Shown: in pieces, positions 45,246 to 54,702 of the stretch | How positions within the stretch are numbered: the stretch's first letter is position 1 | Layout: every line of letters begins with the position of its first letter | Origin: GCA-2709075 sp038146865 | Lineage (GTDB): Bacteria > Pseudomonadota > Alphaproteobacteria > MPNO01 > UBA2964 | DNA length: 64,000 bases | Assembly: GCA_038146865.1 (NCBI GenBank) | Contig: JAYQSL010000002.1 | Location: forward strand, 310,001 to 374,000 | Reading direction: 5' to 3' | Notes under the pieces: model-generated | The model's input: the letters and a program-made list of their open reading frames with translations, nothing else | The model's database searches: none | What the model was told of the DNA's origin: nothing | Translations under genes and position numbers: made by a program

Positions 45246-47393
45246 TTAGAACAAATTAATATCGTTCATTGTTCTGAGAACTGGGTACATGTCCCCTACC
45301 ACTGATTGTGGCCAAGGAATGATCAAAATATGGTGGAATAAGCCGTAGCAGAATGCCCAAAGCGGGATTGCTATGCCCAATGTTACTGCCCAACTCGCCT
45401 TTCCCCAGGTCTTCATGTAAACGACCAAGAAAACAAACATAGAGGGCAATAAGCCAATTACGGCCGCAGTGGCAAAGAACCCAAAACAAAAGCCAAAATA
45501 AGCGAGAGCCCGACGCCAGATAGTCTCAATCGGAAGATCCCCAAAATCTACTACGATATCGAAGTGAACATCTGTTTTAGCTTCAATTGTAGCAGGGTCT
45601 ATATGATCCGGCACCTTCACTTCTCGGCTCACAAACAGCTTTGCAAAGCAGAGGGCACCCAAAATGACCAACGCTGTGTAACCGATTACCTGAGGAACAA
45701 GCCTTGCGCCAAACTCCCAAGTGGAAGCAATAGACAATTCAACGATGAACAGAATGATCAGACCGACAGCAAACGCCAAGTCATAATCAAGGCCCTCTTT
45801 CCGGAAACCGTATTTGCGAACGACTACTTCCGCATCACCCGCCGCTAATGCTTTTCGCCTTGCCCGCATATCGCGGATCAATGGGAAAAGGATTCCATAG
45901 GCTGTGATAATGAACATCACAACAACGATGGGGAACTCCATGATGTCATATGTCCACTGAGCCCCATAACGTTCTACAGAGATGAACATATACCGCTCAA
46001 TCAATCCTCCCAGAACAAAACCAAGAACCAAGGGCGGACGCGGCCAACGCAAGCGTTTCATGATAAACCCGAGGGTACCGAAGCCAAGTAAGGCCCAAAT
46101 ATCACCCCATTGCCTGGATCCTTGGAAGGCGCCAACAAATACAACTGCAAGCACAATCGGAACCAAAATACCCGGTCTGATCAGCGCGAGCTTGGCCAAT
46201 TGGTCTGCAAAGGTGAAGCAGATGCCTGCTCCAATTATGTTAGCCACGGCAACCGACCAAACCATCGTGTAGGTGACGTCCAATTTTTTTGTAACCATTT
46301 CTGGGCCAGGGACCAAACCATGGATCAAGAACGCACCGAGTATCAGGGCCATAGAGGCGGACCCTGGTACACCAAAGGCTATAGTCGGCACCAAAGCGCC
46401 ACCCTCTTTAGCGTTATTGGAACTCTCAGAGGCGATCACACCTCTGACATCGCCTTTTCCAAAGTGCAAGTTCGCATCCTTTTCGGTCCGAGCCGCGTGA
46501 CCATAGGCAATCCAATCAACGACAGAAGCACCAATTCCAGGAACAGCGCCTAGGCCTGCTCCGATTGTGGCGCAACGAATCATCAACCACCAATTCTTGA
46601 GGACATCCTTGACACCAATAAGCTGCGCTTTCCGGTTGCCCGCCTGACTCCCCTGTTTTTGACCTTGTTTAACAGCGTCGTCATCTGCAATCGATTTCTG
46701 CTGTATAGCAAGATCTGCGAGCTCTGGAAGAGCAAACAAGCCAAGGGCAAGTGGGACGACAGGCAGTCCATCCCAAAGATAAAGGGAATCAAAAGTCCAC
46801 CTCAAGGTTCCTGTCTGAGGATCATCTCCCGCGGTTTTCACGAGAATTCCGATACATGCACCAGCCAAGCCTTTAAGCAACGAACCACCAGAGAGCACAG
46901 AGGCTAAAGAGAGGCCAAACACACAGAAAGACAACAGCTCAGGCGACCCGATGTGCAACATCACCGGTCTGAGGATCGGGATACTTACCCCGAGCAGCAA
47001 AGCTCCCCACAGCCCTCCTAACACCGAAGCTGTAAATGCCGCCCCATACGCACGCCCCGCCTCACCTTTTCGTGACATTGGATAGCCATCCAGAATGGTA
47101 GCTGCGGATCCAACAGTGCCCGGCACACCAAACATGACCGCGGGGATCGTATCAGAAGTCACAGTGACGGACTGCAATCCCATCAAGAACGCCAACGCCG
47201 TGTACGCATTCATGTCAAAGGTAAACGGAAGCAGGAGAGAGAGGCCAACGAGGCCACCAAGCCCAGGAATAACACCGACAATGAGCCCTACAAGGACCCC
47301 CAGTGTCAGAAAGCCCAGTCGCTCAAAAGTAAAAAGAATACCAAGAGCATCCCATGCGGCTGTAGCAAGTGAAATATCGGGTAGCGTTTCCAT
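45246..47393 (-). CDS. Tripartite tricarboxylate transporter permease, TctA-TctB fusion
   Basis: The 715-residue polytopic membrane protein starts with a TctA module of about 500 residues, including the conserved GLIVGVIPGLGGLVGLSLLLPFTF segment, a PAVMFGVPGTVGSAATILDGYPMSRKGEAGRAYGAAF stretch and a second GAVPGIGASVVDWIAYG repeat. After a basic linker near 535-545 come about four further helices with a TctB-like pattern (FGARLVPQVIGYTALVILGA). TctA and TctB are normally separate proteins, so this is a fusion. Such systems import citrate or other carboxylates with a periplasmic binding protein, TctC, which is not seen here. ATG at 47393 is preferred over GTG at 47420. It is probably the uptake step for the acids degraded nearby. 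Confidence 0.85.
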   Translation of the reverse strand: METLPDISLATAAWDALGILFTFERLGFLTLGVLVGLIVGVIPGLGGLVGLSLLLPFTFDMNAYTALAFLMGLQSVTVTSDTIPAVMFGVPGTVGSAATILDGYPMSRKGEAGRAYGAAFTASVLGGLWGALLLGVSIPILRPVMLHIGSPELLSFCVFGLSLASVLSGGSLLKGLAGACIGILVKTAGDDPQTGTLRWTFDSLYLWDGLPVVPLALGLFALPELADLAIQQKSIADDDAVKQGQKQGSQAGNRKAQLIGVKDVLKNWWLMIRCATIGAGLGAVPGIGASVVDWIAYGHAARTEKDANLHFGKGDVRGVIASESSNNAKEGGALVPTIAFGVPGSASMALILGAFLIHGLVPGPEMVTKKLDVTYTMVWSVAVANIIGAGICFTFADQLAKLALIRPGILVPIVLAVVFVGAFQGSRQWGDIWALLGFGTLGFIMKRLRWPRPPLVLGFVLGGLIERYMFISVERYGAQWTYDIMEFPIVVVMFIITAYGILFPLIRDMRARRKALAAGDAEVVVRKYGFRKEGLDYDLAFAVGLIILFIVELSIASTWEFGARLVPQVIGYTALVILGALCFAKLFVSREVKVPDHIDPATIEAKTDVHFDIVVDFGDLPIETIWRRALAYFGFCFGFFATAAVIGLLPSMFVFLVVYMKTWGKASWAVTLGIAIPLWAFCYGLFHHILIIPWPQSVVGDMYPVLRTMNDINLF

Positions 47394-47782
47394 AATTTTC
47401 GCCTGTAAATCGTTAAACACGCCTACCGGAAAATTTCAGATCTGCTGTCCAGAAGAAGCCTAAGGTCATTAAACACCGGCGACTTCTAAGCTCTCAGGAC
47501 CAAGACGCGCTCGGAACATTTTCCTCTTTGAGAGGACCTCCCTAAGCACTTACTCCACCCTACCGAGACCACTAAGCGGCATCAGATCCGAAATTTAAAC
47601 ATTCCGGTTGGGCGGATGGGATATCATCGGAACGATTATGTCAAGAAAATTACAGAACAAAATTTTGTAAATCTTTCATTTTTCTTAAACTCTGCGACTA
47701 CGAAAAGGTTTAACTTGAGAGAGAAACACCCTATCAAAGGACAACTTTGACGTTTTCCAAGGCACGACAAAGGAGAAACTCA
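47394..47782. promoter_or_regulatory. 389-bp divergent region upstream of the permease and an SDR gene
   Basis: No full gene is visible. On the minus strand, a short frame at 47469-47519 (16 residues, GAGGAAA before its ATG) ends in TAATG, starting a second frame of 18 codons that ends just before the permease. A small hairpin TCCTCT-TTG-AGAGGA (47522-47536) masks the ribosome site of the first. These may be leader peptides or chance. On the plus side, AAGGAGAAACTCA precedes the SDR start. A run of A/T around 47640-47690 could hold promoters. Confidence 0.35.
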
Positions 47783-48520
47783 ATGCCTGAACAAAATATA
47801 ATCGTTACCGGGGCCTTTGGAGGCATCGGACATGCCTGCGCAATTTCTCTAATGGAAGATGGTCACAATGTTACGGCCATTGATATTCAACCACTACCAA
47901 AAACGATTACTGATTTTGGCGAAAACTGCCTACCCCTCTCCATCGACGTGTCAAAATTTTCGGCTTGTGAGGATGCTGTAAATCAAACCGTGAAAAATTT
48001 TGGGCCAGTCAACGCACTCTGTCATTTTGCGGCTATTCATTCCACAAAAAATTGGGAAGAGGTCTCACAAGAGGAATTTCTTCGCGTTCAAGAGGTAAAC
48101 GTTGTCGGTTCTTTTAATATGGCCAAAGCTGCCGCCGCTCACATGAAAGACCATAAAGGTGGCGCTATTGTTTTGACTTCATCCGGCTCGGTCCAAGCGA
48201 GTGGTGTCGGTGGAGGCTCCGGTCGCGGCGGCCCGGCATACGTGACTTCAAAAGCGGCAATATACGGTCTGAACCGCTCTTTGGCGCGTTCCCTGGGTCC
48301 CCATAATATTAGAGTGAACACGGTAAGCCCTGGCGCAACAGAGACCCCAATGATAGCCGAGTACACAAATGCCTCTCGCGATGCAGCCGCGGTGCGATCC
48401 ATGCTCGGACGAATCGGCGAACCTGACGACATTGTCGACGTGGCAAAGTTTCTAATTTCGGACGCTGCCCGTTACGTTACGGGTGAAACTATCAGTGTGA
48501 GTGGCGGTGGCAGTGTCTAA
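47783..48520 (+). CDS. Short-chain dehydrogenase/reductase (SDR), paralog 4
   Basis: This 245-residue SDR uses the ATG at 47783 after AAGGAG; the frame from 47747 is rejected because that ribosome site lies inside it. It has the cofactor motif TGAFGGIG at 9-16, Asp34 after strand 2 for NAD(H), HFAAIHS in the place of NNAG, Ser near 133-134, and Tyr153/Lys157 in YVTSK. It is not of the SDFMTGQ subgroup (its C-terminus reads RYVTGETISVSGGGSV), so it is a different SDR from the three paired with UbiD. The glycine-rich loop at 141-150 before the catalytic Tyr is unusual. It opens a plus-strand group with two isochorismatase-like genes. Confidence 0.9.
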   Translation: MPEQNIIVTGAFGGIGHACAISLMEDGHNVTAIDIQPLPKTITDFGENCLPLSIDVSKFSACEDAVNQTVKNFGPVNALCHFAAIHSTKNWEEVSQEEFLRVQEVNVVGSFNMAKAAAAHMKDHKGGAIVLTSSGSVQASGVGGGSGRGGPAYVTSKAAIYGLNRSLARSLGPHNIRVNTVSPGATETPMIAEYTNASRDAAAVRSMLGRIGEPDDIVDVAKFLISDAARYVTGETISVSGGGSV

Positions 48521-48585
48521 CTTTGCTGGACTTGTTTTTAAAATATTCTTAAAAGGAGTACGAAAAAATTGGGGGGATAACAGTC

Positions 48586-49287
48586 ATGCATAAGGTAGTG
48601 ATTAAACCAGAGCATATTGAAAGAGTTAAACGTCGCTCGGGTCGTGAGCACACGGTTGAGGCATTGCACGGGCCTAAGACGGCACTTTTGATTGTTGACA
48701 TGCAGTTATACTTTGTTGGAGAAGGTCAGCCATCTGAGTGCCCAGTAGCTAGAGAGATTGTACCGAATATAAACCTTCTGGCAGATGCCACGCGCCGTGC
48801 CGGCGGCACCGTAATTTGGATTCAAACTCATTCCGGACCAGACTCTAAAGATTACTGGTCCGTTTATTACGAGCGGATGACCCCAGAAAATTCTGATAAA
48901 CGGGTCGAAGGTATGAGCCCCGGCGGATCCGGATTTGATATTTGGCCTGAGCTAGATGTGCGCGACGAAGATTTAACAATCCCAAAGACACGCTACTCCG
49001 CATTCATCCCTTCCCCTTCAAAATTGGAAGCGGAATTGAGAAGCCGCGGGATTGATACGGTTCTTGTCACCGGCGTTTCGACCTGCACATGTTGCGAATC
49101 CACCGCTCGTGACGCGATGATGCTCAATTTTAGAACTATGATGATATCAGACGCCAATGCGGCTCCAGATGATGAACTCCATAATGCTACATTGAATCAG
49201 TTCTATTTGCAGTTTGGGGATGTGCAATCAACAAACGAAGTCGTCGCGTTGTTGGAGAAAAATATTAGCGTTGCCGCAGCGGAGTAA
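48586..49287 (+). CDS. Isochorismatase-like cysteine hydrolase, copy 1
   Basis: This 233-residue member of the isochorismatase/nicotinamidase fold has the catalytic triad Asp38 (LLIVDMQ), Lys134 (PKTRYSAF) and Cys169 in TGVSTCTCCESTARDA. Members hydrolyse amides such as nicotinamide, maleamate, N-carbamoyl compounds or ureidoacrylate. The cluster of three cysteines at 167, 169 and 170 around the nucleophile is unusual; its tandem paralog has only Cys170 at the corresponding place. GGGGGATAACAGTC precedes the ATG. With the second copy and maleate-isomerase-like gene elsewhere it fits removal of nitrogen from a ring-opened heterocycle, but no substrate is proven. Confidence 0.9.
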   Translation: MHKVVIKPEHIERVKRRSGREHTVEALHGPKTALLIVDMQLYFVGEGQPSECPVAREIVPNINLLADATRRAGGTVIWIQTHSGPDSKDYWSVYYERMTPENSDKRVEGMSPGGSGFDIWPELDVRDEDLTIPKTRYSAFIPSPSKLEAELRSRGIDTVLVTGVSTCTCCESTARDAMMLNFRTMMISDANAAPDDELHNATLNQFYLQFGDVQSTNEVVALLEKNISVAAAE

Positions 49288-49334
49288 TTTTTTACGAATC
49301 AGCGGATTTTATTATCGCTTAGGGAATTCTCAAA

Positions 49335-50048
49335 ATGCAAAACAGTAGTGTGCTGTGGCCCGAGAGTGTTGCTAGGGTCCAAGCGCAATATGGAACCGAA
49401 AACCGGATCGGTTCATTAAATCCTCAGGAAACAGCCTTATTGGTTGTTGACATGCAAAAGTTCTACTTGGAACCCACGTCGACGAATTTTTGTCCAGCGG
49501 CCCTTGATATAATCACAAACATCAACGCACTAGCGATGGCTTTTCGAGATTTTGGCGCCCCGGTGATTTGGCTCCGAAACATCGTAGGCAACAAAGATAT
49601 AAAAAGCTGGTCTTCCTTTTATGATCGCCTAACTCAAAAGCATTTATCTTACAGGCGCGAAAAACTAGCCAAAGATGGTGATGGTTTTCAGCTCTTCGAG
49701 GGAATGGATGTTCGCTCCTCCGACCGAAAAATAAACAAAACACGATTTTCTGCATTTGCGAGGGACGCATCAAACATAGAGAAAGTGCTGGGAGAATATG
49801 GCACTCACGTTCTCGTTGTTTGTGGAATTGTTACCAATGTTTGCGTAGAGTCTACTGTAAGGGATGCCATGATGCTTAATTATGAGGTTTTAGTTGCAGA
49901 GGATGCCTGCGCCTCGTCTAATGAACGAGCTCATGAGGCATCAATCAATAATATGTACACGCATTTTGCCGATGTAACACTAACATCCAACATTAAAAGG
50001 CTTCTGGGCCAAGAAAATGCCCAAGACTTCAAGGCAAGTGCTGCCTAA
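49335..50048 (+). CDS. Isochorismatase-like cysteine hydrolase, copy 2
   Basis: This 237-residue tandem paralog, 47 bp downstream of copy 1, has triad Asp39 (LLVVDMQ), Lys135 (NKTRFSAF) and Cys170 in CGIVTNVCVESTVRDAMML, the standard form of the motif for ureidoacrylate amidohydrolase (RutB) and related N-carbamoyl/amide hydrolases. The region between the Asp and Lys differs from copy 1 in the loop at 43-55 that lines the pocket, suggesting a different amide. RutB-like relatives work with RutA-type LLM flavoenzymes in pyrimidine breakdown, and two LLM enzymes occur at 33.5-35.8 kb, a possible functional link. Confidence 0.9.
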   Translation: MQNSSVLWPESVARVQAQYGTENRIGSLNPQETALLVVDMQKFYLEPTSTNFCPAALDIITNINALAMAFRDFGAPVIWLRNIVGNKDIKSWSSFYDRLTQKHLSYRREKLAKDGDGFQLFEGMDVRSSDRKINKTRFSAFARDASNIEKVLGEYGTHVLVVCGIVTNVCVESTVRDAMMLNYEVLVAEDACASSNERAHEASINNMYTHFADVTLTSNIKRLLGQENAQDFKASAA

Positions 50049-50178
50049 ACATATCTGATCTCTCCCATAACCTGTTTCCTGCGAGATTTAGAGACCCATA
50101 CACATTCGATAGGTTTTTTTAGGTCTCGTAATTAGTGCGCCCACCAAATTTAAATTAGTTTTGAAAGAAACACTGGGA

Positions 50179-50667
50179 TTACTTGAATATTAAAGACCGG
50201 TATTCGACATCACTTTTACTTGAAACTAAAAATGATGTTTTTGCATCGAGACATCCGGTCTTACTTTTGCCCGTTAGATCATAATCCAATTGATCTGTCC
50301 TTTTGACTCTAATGGTCATGTTGAGCACACCGCCGTTCCCAAAAACAATATGAAAAAACTTCGGATCACCACTGAACATCGGATTATAAAGAGGGTAAGG
50401 AGCATTAGCGCCGCCAGGCGGCAACCAGCCCGGAAGAAACAGACAAACCGTATCCCAATCGAAGTTTGTTAACTCGGCAACGAGCCCAGAGGCTCTTTTA
50501 CCCAAACCCAACTCTGTAATTCTATCATGAAGAAATTCCGTTTGGGTTTTACCCAAACCACCTGAGGGCGTTATTTTTAGAGGCCCTTCCGCGCTCCCAA
50601 CAAAAAGTCGGAGAACCATAAAACCAAAAAGAGCACAGAGCGCAAAGCTAAGAATAGGGTTTTTCAA
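50179..50667 (-). CDS. Hypothetical small exported or membrane-anchored protein
   Basis: The 162-residue protein has an N-terminal hydrophobic helix (about residues 5-24) after a short MKN start, fitting a signal anchor, followed by a hydrophilic domain with two cysteines (CLFLPG near 75 and GCLDAK near 137) that could form a disulfide outside the cytoplasm. The start is a TTG at 50667; no ATG is available in a better place. I do not recognise a family. It stands alone between a plus-strand hydrolase and the divergent HyuA gene. Confidence 0.6.
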   Translation of the reverse strand: MKNPILSFALCALFGFMVLRLFVGSAEGPLKITPSGGLGKTQTEFLHDRITELGLGKRASGLVAELTNFDWDTVCLFLPGWLPPGGANAPYPLYNPMFSGDPKFFHIVFGNGGVLNMTIRVKRTDQLDYDLTGKSKTGCLDAKTSFLVSSKSDVEYRSLIFK

Positions 50668-50905
50668 TTTTTATTTCTTCTGCTGCGGATATCCTATTTT
50701 TTAATTATGTCAAAAGACCAACGCTGTATATGGAAATCAAACACCAAGACCCTCCGAAGGACCGAGCAAAGGGTCCATATTCTAAAAGATTTTTTAGACC
50801 ATTTGGGTCTGGATTTCCGAAACTTAGACGCACCGCCCGTTGGATCTTCCTCGCCTCCAGCAATTAAGGTATGTACGTGAGGCAAAACTTGGAGGCAAAG
50901 AGTTT

Positions 50906-52945
50906 ATGAGCCAAATAGTAGGCGTTGATGTCGGCGGTACTTTTACAGATCTTATCTTTCTCGATGATAAAACTGGCGAAGTGCGAATTGCAAAAGTGCC
51001 CTCTACCCCAGAAAACCAGGCCTTTGGTGTCCTCGATGCTCTCTCGAAGAGTGATGTACTCCTCCCTGAAGTCAACACAATCATTCACGGGACTACCGTT
51101 ACCACAAATGCGATATTAGAGCGTAAAATTGCGCCATGCGGACTAATAACCACCCGCGGATTCCGCGACTCCCTAGAATTAGGGCGCAGGACTCGTCCAA
51201 AGCCTTACGGCCTAATCGGTTCATTCGAATGCCTCATACCCAGAGACTTGCGTTTAGAAGTAACAGAACGAATGGATTCCAAGGGGAACCCGTTGGAAGA
51301 CCTCAATGAAGATGAAGTGATCGCAGCGGCGAGAAGATTAATAGATGAGGGCGTTGAGTCTGTCGTAATTCATTTTTTGCATTCGTATATCAACGATGAG
51401 CACGAACGTCAGGCGGAAACGATCATAGAGAAAATTTGGCCAAACAGTTTCATCACTCGCGGTAGCGCCATAATGGCTGAGTATCGAGAATATGAGCGAG
51501 GAACCACTGCAATGATAAATGCTGCAGTGCAGCCGGTATTAGATCGTTACATAAAAAAACTACAAAATGAACTCCAGAGTGGCGGCTACCCTCGCGACTT
51601 GCTTGTTATGCAGGGTAATGGAGGCACTGTCTCTTCAAAAATAATAGCTGAAACCTCTGTAAATACAGTAATGTCGGGACCGGCATCAGGTGTAATGGCA
51701 GCAGCCTTTACGGCCTCTAATTCCGGATTTCCAAATGTAATTACATGCGATATGGGGGGAACGAGTTGCGATGTAGGGCTTATCTCGGGGGGAGTACCGC
51801 AAATTTCTTCCGAACTAGAAATCGAGTATGCGATGCCCATACACGTTCCGATGGTGGACGTCAGAACCATTGGTGCGGGAGGTGGCTCAATCGCCCATAT
51901 TTCTTCCTCCGGGCTGCTGGAAGTCGGTCCTGAGAGCGCTGGGGCTCTGCCTGGCCCGATATGTTACGGAAGAGGAGGTCAGGTTCCCACTATTACAGAC
52001 GCTAACATGCTTCTTGGCCGCTTGAACCCAGCCATGATGATCAAAGCTAATGTTTCGCAAAAGAAAGTCGCTGAGGCTTTAAAGAGTCAAATAGCGGAGC
52101 CACTGGGGCTTTCCAGCCCTGAAGAAGCCGCCTCCGCAATTATTCAGATTGCTAATACAAAAATGGCAGGTGCTCTTCGAATGGTGTCTCTCGCGAGAGG
52201 CCATGATCCGAGAGATTTTGTTCTTTTTCCTTTCGGCGGCGCCGGACCATTGCATGCGTCGGACCTAGCCAGGGAACTTGGAATTCCTAAAGTGCTAGTC
52301 CCTGCGCGTCCAGGAATAACGAATGCCGTCGGCTGCACAGTGGCAGACGTACGCCACGATTACGTCAAAACGATCAATACCCCCCTGCGGGACGCCGACA
52401 TTTCAGAAATTTCTGAAATTTTTGCAGAACAAGATAAACGAGGACGAGACACCATTGAATTGGAAGGCATCGCGGTTGAAGATATTCAAGTTTTACGGGA
52501 TGTGGACATGCAGTTTCAGGGACAGACCCATCTTTTGACAGTAGAAATTGAAAACGACGATTTCAACTTAGAGTCCTTGCATGAGAAATTTGCGGCAGCG
52601 TATTGGGATCGTTTTTCGGTTACCTTGGATGAAATTCGACCGGTCCTTGTAAATTTGCACACGGCTGTCATTGGCAAGCGTAAGTCTATTCCTCTTAAAA
52701 ACCTTATGAACTCGGAAGATCGACGCAAAACCACTGCCGACGCGCAAACCGGTCTAAGAGATGTTTGGTTTTCTGGCCGAAAATTAGAGTGTCCAATTTA
52801 CAGGCGAGAGGCACTGCCATTGGGCACAAAATTAAAAGGGGCTGCCATTCTTGAACAATTGGATACCACTGTCATTGTAAACCCTGATGATCTAGTTGAG
52901 GTTGATGATTTTGGAAACGTTATCATGAGCGTAGGAGAGGACTAA
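50906..52945 (+). CDS. hyuA: Hydantoinase/5-oxoprolinase-family ATP-dependent lactam hydrolase, subunit A
   Basis: This 679-residue HyuA-type protein begins MSQIVGVDVGGTFTDLIF, the phosphate-binding strand of the ASKHA fold, and has GPASGVMAA and DMGGTSCDVGLI in mid-protein and GGAGPLHA later, all typical. With subunit B it uses ATP to open a lactam or hydantoin ring (5-oxoproline, N-methylhydantoin, caprolactam) or to carboxylate acetone-like compounds. The ATG at 50906 has GGAGG about 10 bp upstream; earlier in-frame starts are rejected. A small inverted repeat AGACC-ATTTG-GGTCT lies at 50796-50810 upstream. HyuB follows after 3 bp. Confidence 0.92.
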   Translation: MSQIVGVDVGGTFTDLIFLDDKTGEVRIAKVPSTPENQAFGVLDALSKSDVLLPEVNTIIHGTTVTTNAILERKIAPCGLITTRGFRDSLELGRRTRPKPYGLIGSFECLIPRDLRLEVTERMDSKGNPLEDLNEDEVIAAARRLIDEGVESVVIHFLHSYINDEHERQAETIIEKIWPNSFITRGSAIMAEYREYERGTTAMINAAVQPVLDRYIKKLQNELQSGGYPRDLLVMQGNGGTVSSKIIAETSVNTVMSGPASGVMAAAFTASNSGFPNVITCDMGGTSCDVGLISGGVPQISSELEIEYAMPIHVPMVDVRTIGAGGGSIAHISSSGLLEVGPESAGALPGPICYGRGGQVPTITDANMLLGRLNPAMMIKANVSQKKVAEALKSQIAEPLGLSSPEEAASAIIQIANTKMAGALRMVSLARGHDPRDFVLFPFGGAGPLHASDLARELGIPKVLVPARPGITNAVGCTVADVRHDYVKTINTPLRDADISEISEIFAEQDKRGRDTIELEGIAVEDIQVLRDVDMQFQGQTHLLTVEIENDDFNLESLHEKFAAAYWDRFSVTLDEIRPVLVNLHTAVIGKRKSIPLKNLMNSEDRRKTTADAQTGLRDVWFSGRKLECPIYRREALPLGTKLKGAAILEQLDTTVIVNPDDLVEVDDFGNVIMSVGED

Positions 52946-52948
52946 AAC

Positions 52949-54619
52949 ATGCATTCTCTCGATCCTGTAACTCTCGCTGTCATTCAAGCCGGACTTCAAC
53001 AAGTCTGTAACGAGATGGATCTGGCTTTCGTACGATCCGCCTTCAGCCCAGTCATTTCAGAAGCCCTAGATAGATCTGATGGAATTTACGATCCCATAAA
53101 CGGAGACCTTATCTCGCAAGGGGAATTGGGGTTGCCAGTTTTTGTGGGCACCATGCAATTTGGCACTAAATGCGTAATAGAACGTTCAAGTAGCATCACC
53201 CCAGGTGACATTTACATAGTGAATGATCCCTATTTAGGGGGCACCCATCTTATGGACGTTCGATTTGTAAAGCCCTTCTTCTACAAAGGTGAGTTATTTG
53301 CCTGGCTCGCAAATACCGGACACTGGCCCGATACAGGTGGGTCTGTGCCAGGAGGCTTCTCCGCAAAAGCAACGGAAGTTGAACAAGAAGGACTGCGTCT
53401 TCCCCCGGTCAAACTCTATAAAGGCGGCGTAATTGATGAAGAAATTTTAGCGATCATACTCTCTAACATCCGCGTAGCAGATCAACGCATCGGTGATATC
53501 AAAGCCCAGGCTGCTGCTCTCTCAGTAGGGGAAAAACGCTTCGAAGAATTAATCGATCGCTATGGTAGTGAAATCGTGAAGGAGGCAATCGCCGAGCTTC
53601 GTGAGCGTGCTGCTCGGCAAATGAGAGCCTGCATCGAGGAAATTCCAGACGGTGAATATCGAGGTGTGTCGTTTATTGACTCGGACGGCGTAATAAATGA
53701 GCCCCTAAAAATTGATTTGAAGATAAATTGTGAGGGCTCGGAGCTATATTTTGATCTTTCCGGTTCTAGTCCGCCCTGTCTCGGACCAATGAACTCAGTA
53801 ATTGCAACGACAAAGTCTTCTATATATTTGGCGATCAAGCACATCTTTCCTGAAGTCCCCCTCAACGCCGGAACTTTTGAACCACTTCACATCCAAGACC
53901 CCAAGGGTACCTTCCTCTACGCTGAGTACCCTAGGCCCGTCTCAGGATGCGCCGCCGAGGTCAGTCAACGTATTGCTGAGGCTGTGTTTGCCGCGTTGGT
54001 TGATGCGATACCTGAAAAGCTATTCGCGGCTCCAGCTGGCACCAGCGGTAATTTCTGCCTTGGAGGATACGACCCAGATAAAGGCAGTTCATACGTAATG
54101 TATGTTATCTCGGGAGGCGGATACGGAGGCAGCTCTCACGGGGATGGAATTTCTAATGGCTGCTCAACCATCGGTATCTCTAAAACCACCCCGATCGAAG
54201 TTATGGAACAATATTATCCCGTTCTCTTTGAAGAATTTTCTTTGCATGAAGGTTCAGGGGGAGCAGGAAAATATCGAGGGGGTTTTGGTGTAAATTACAA
54301 AATCAAGCTTCGAAGAGGGGAAGCACGGGCATCAATGGTTATGGATCATGGCCGAACTGGCCCGCTCGGGGCTCTCGGAGGAGAAGATGGTGCTACCAAC
54401 AAAGTTAAGGTTGAGAGAGATGGAGTGGTTTATACACCTCCCCATCTATCAAAAGACCAAGATATTATTTTGAAGGCGGGTGATACGGTGCGGGTCTCTA
54501 CGCCCGGCGGAGGTGGCTTTGGAAACCCCCTTGAAAGAGACCCCCATCTTGTAGACCGTGATGTAAAGCGAGGGTATTACTCGAAAGATGAAGCAAAAGA
54601 AAAATTCGGATACAGATAG
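52949..54619 (+). CDS. hyuB: Hydantoinase/5-oxoprolinase-family protein, subunit B
   Basis: This 556-residue HyuB protein starts DPVTLAVIQAGLQQVCNEM and has the conserved NDPYLGGTHLMDV near 90-102, GHWPDTGGSVPGGF near 127-140, and GSGGAGKYRGGFG late in the protein. It supplies the second half of the active site of the ATP-dependent ring opener with HyuA. The gene is tightly coupled to hyuA (3 bp) and followed by a Mo-hydroxylase large subunit 83 bp downstream. If the substrate is the lactam made by the 6-hydroxynicotinate-reductase-like enzyme at 58.9 kb, this pair would open it; this is inference. Confidence 0.92.
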   Translation: MHSLDPVTLAVIQAGLQQVCNEMDLAFVRSAFSPVISEALDRSDGIYDPINGDLISQGELGLPVFVGTMQFGTKCVIERSSSITPGDIYIVNDPYLGGTHLMDVRFVKPFFYKGELFAWLANTGHWPDTGGSVPGGFSAKATEVEQEGLRLPPVKLYKGGVIDEEILAIILSNIRVADQRIGDIKAQAAALSVGEKRFEELIDRYGSEIVKEAIAELRERAARQMRACIEEIPDGEYRGVSFIDSDGVINEPLKIDLKINCEGSELYFDLSGSSPPCLGPMNSVIATTKSSIYLAIKHIFPEVPLNAGTFEPLHIQDPKGTFLYAEYPRPVSGCAAEVSQRIAEAVFAALVDAIPEKLFAAPAGTSGNFCLGGYDPDKGSSYVMYVISGGGYGGSSHGDGISNGCSTIGISKTTPIEVMEQYYPVLFEEFSLHEGSGGAGKYRGGFGVNYKIKLRRGEARASMVMDHGRTGPLGALGGEDGATNKVKVERDGVVYTPPHLSKDQDIILKAGDTVRVSTPGGGGFGNPLERDPHLVDRDVKRGYYSKDEAKEKFGYR

Positions 54620-54702
54620 AAGAGAATGGTTCTATTGATGTTCGGAGGTCAGAATAATCACACTCAGTTACAGTCTAGTCCAGGACAATAGGAAAGTTTT
54701 CA

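Noticed and set aside
50840..50905. Longer start for HyuA
   Set aside because: The GGAGG ribosome site lies within it and the ASKHA fold starts right at MSQIVGVDVGG.
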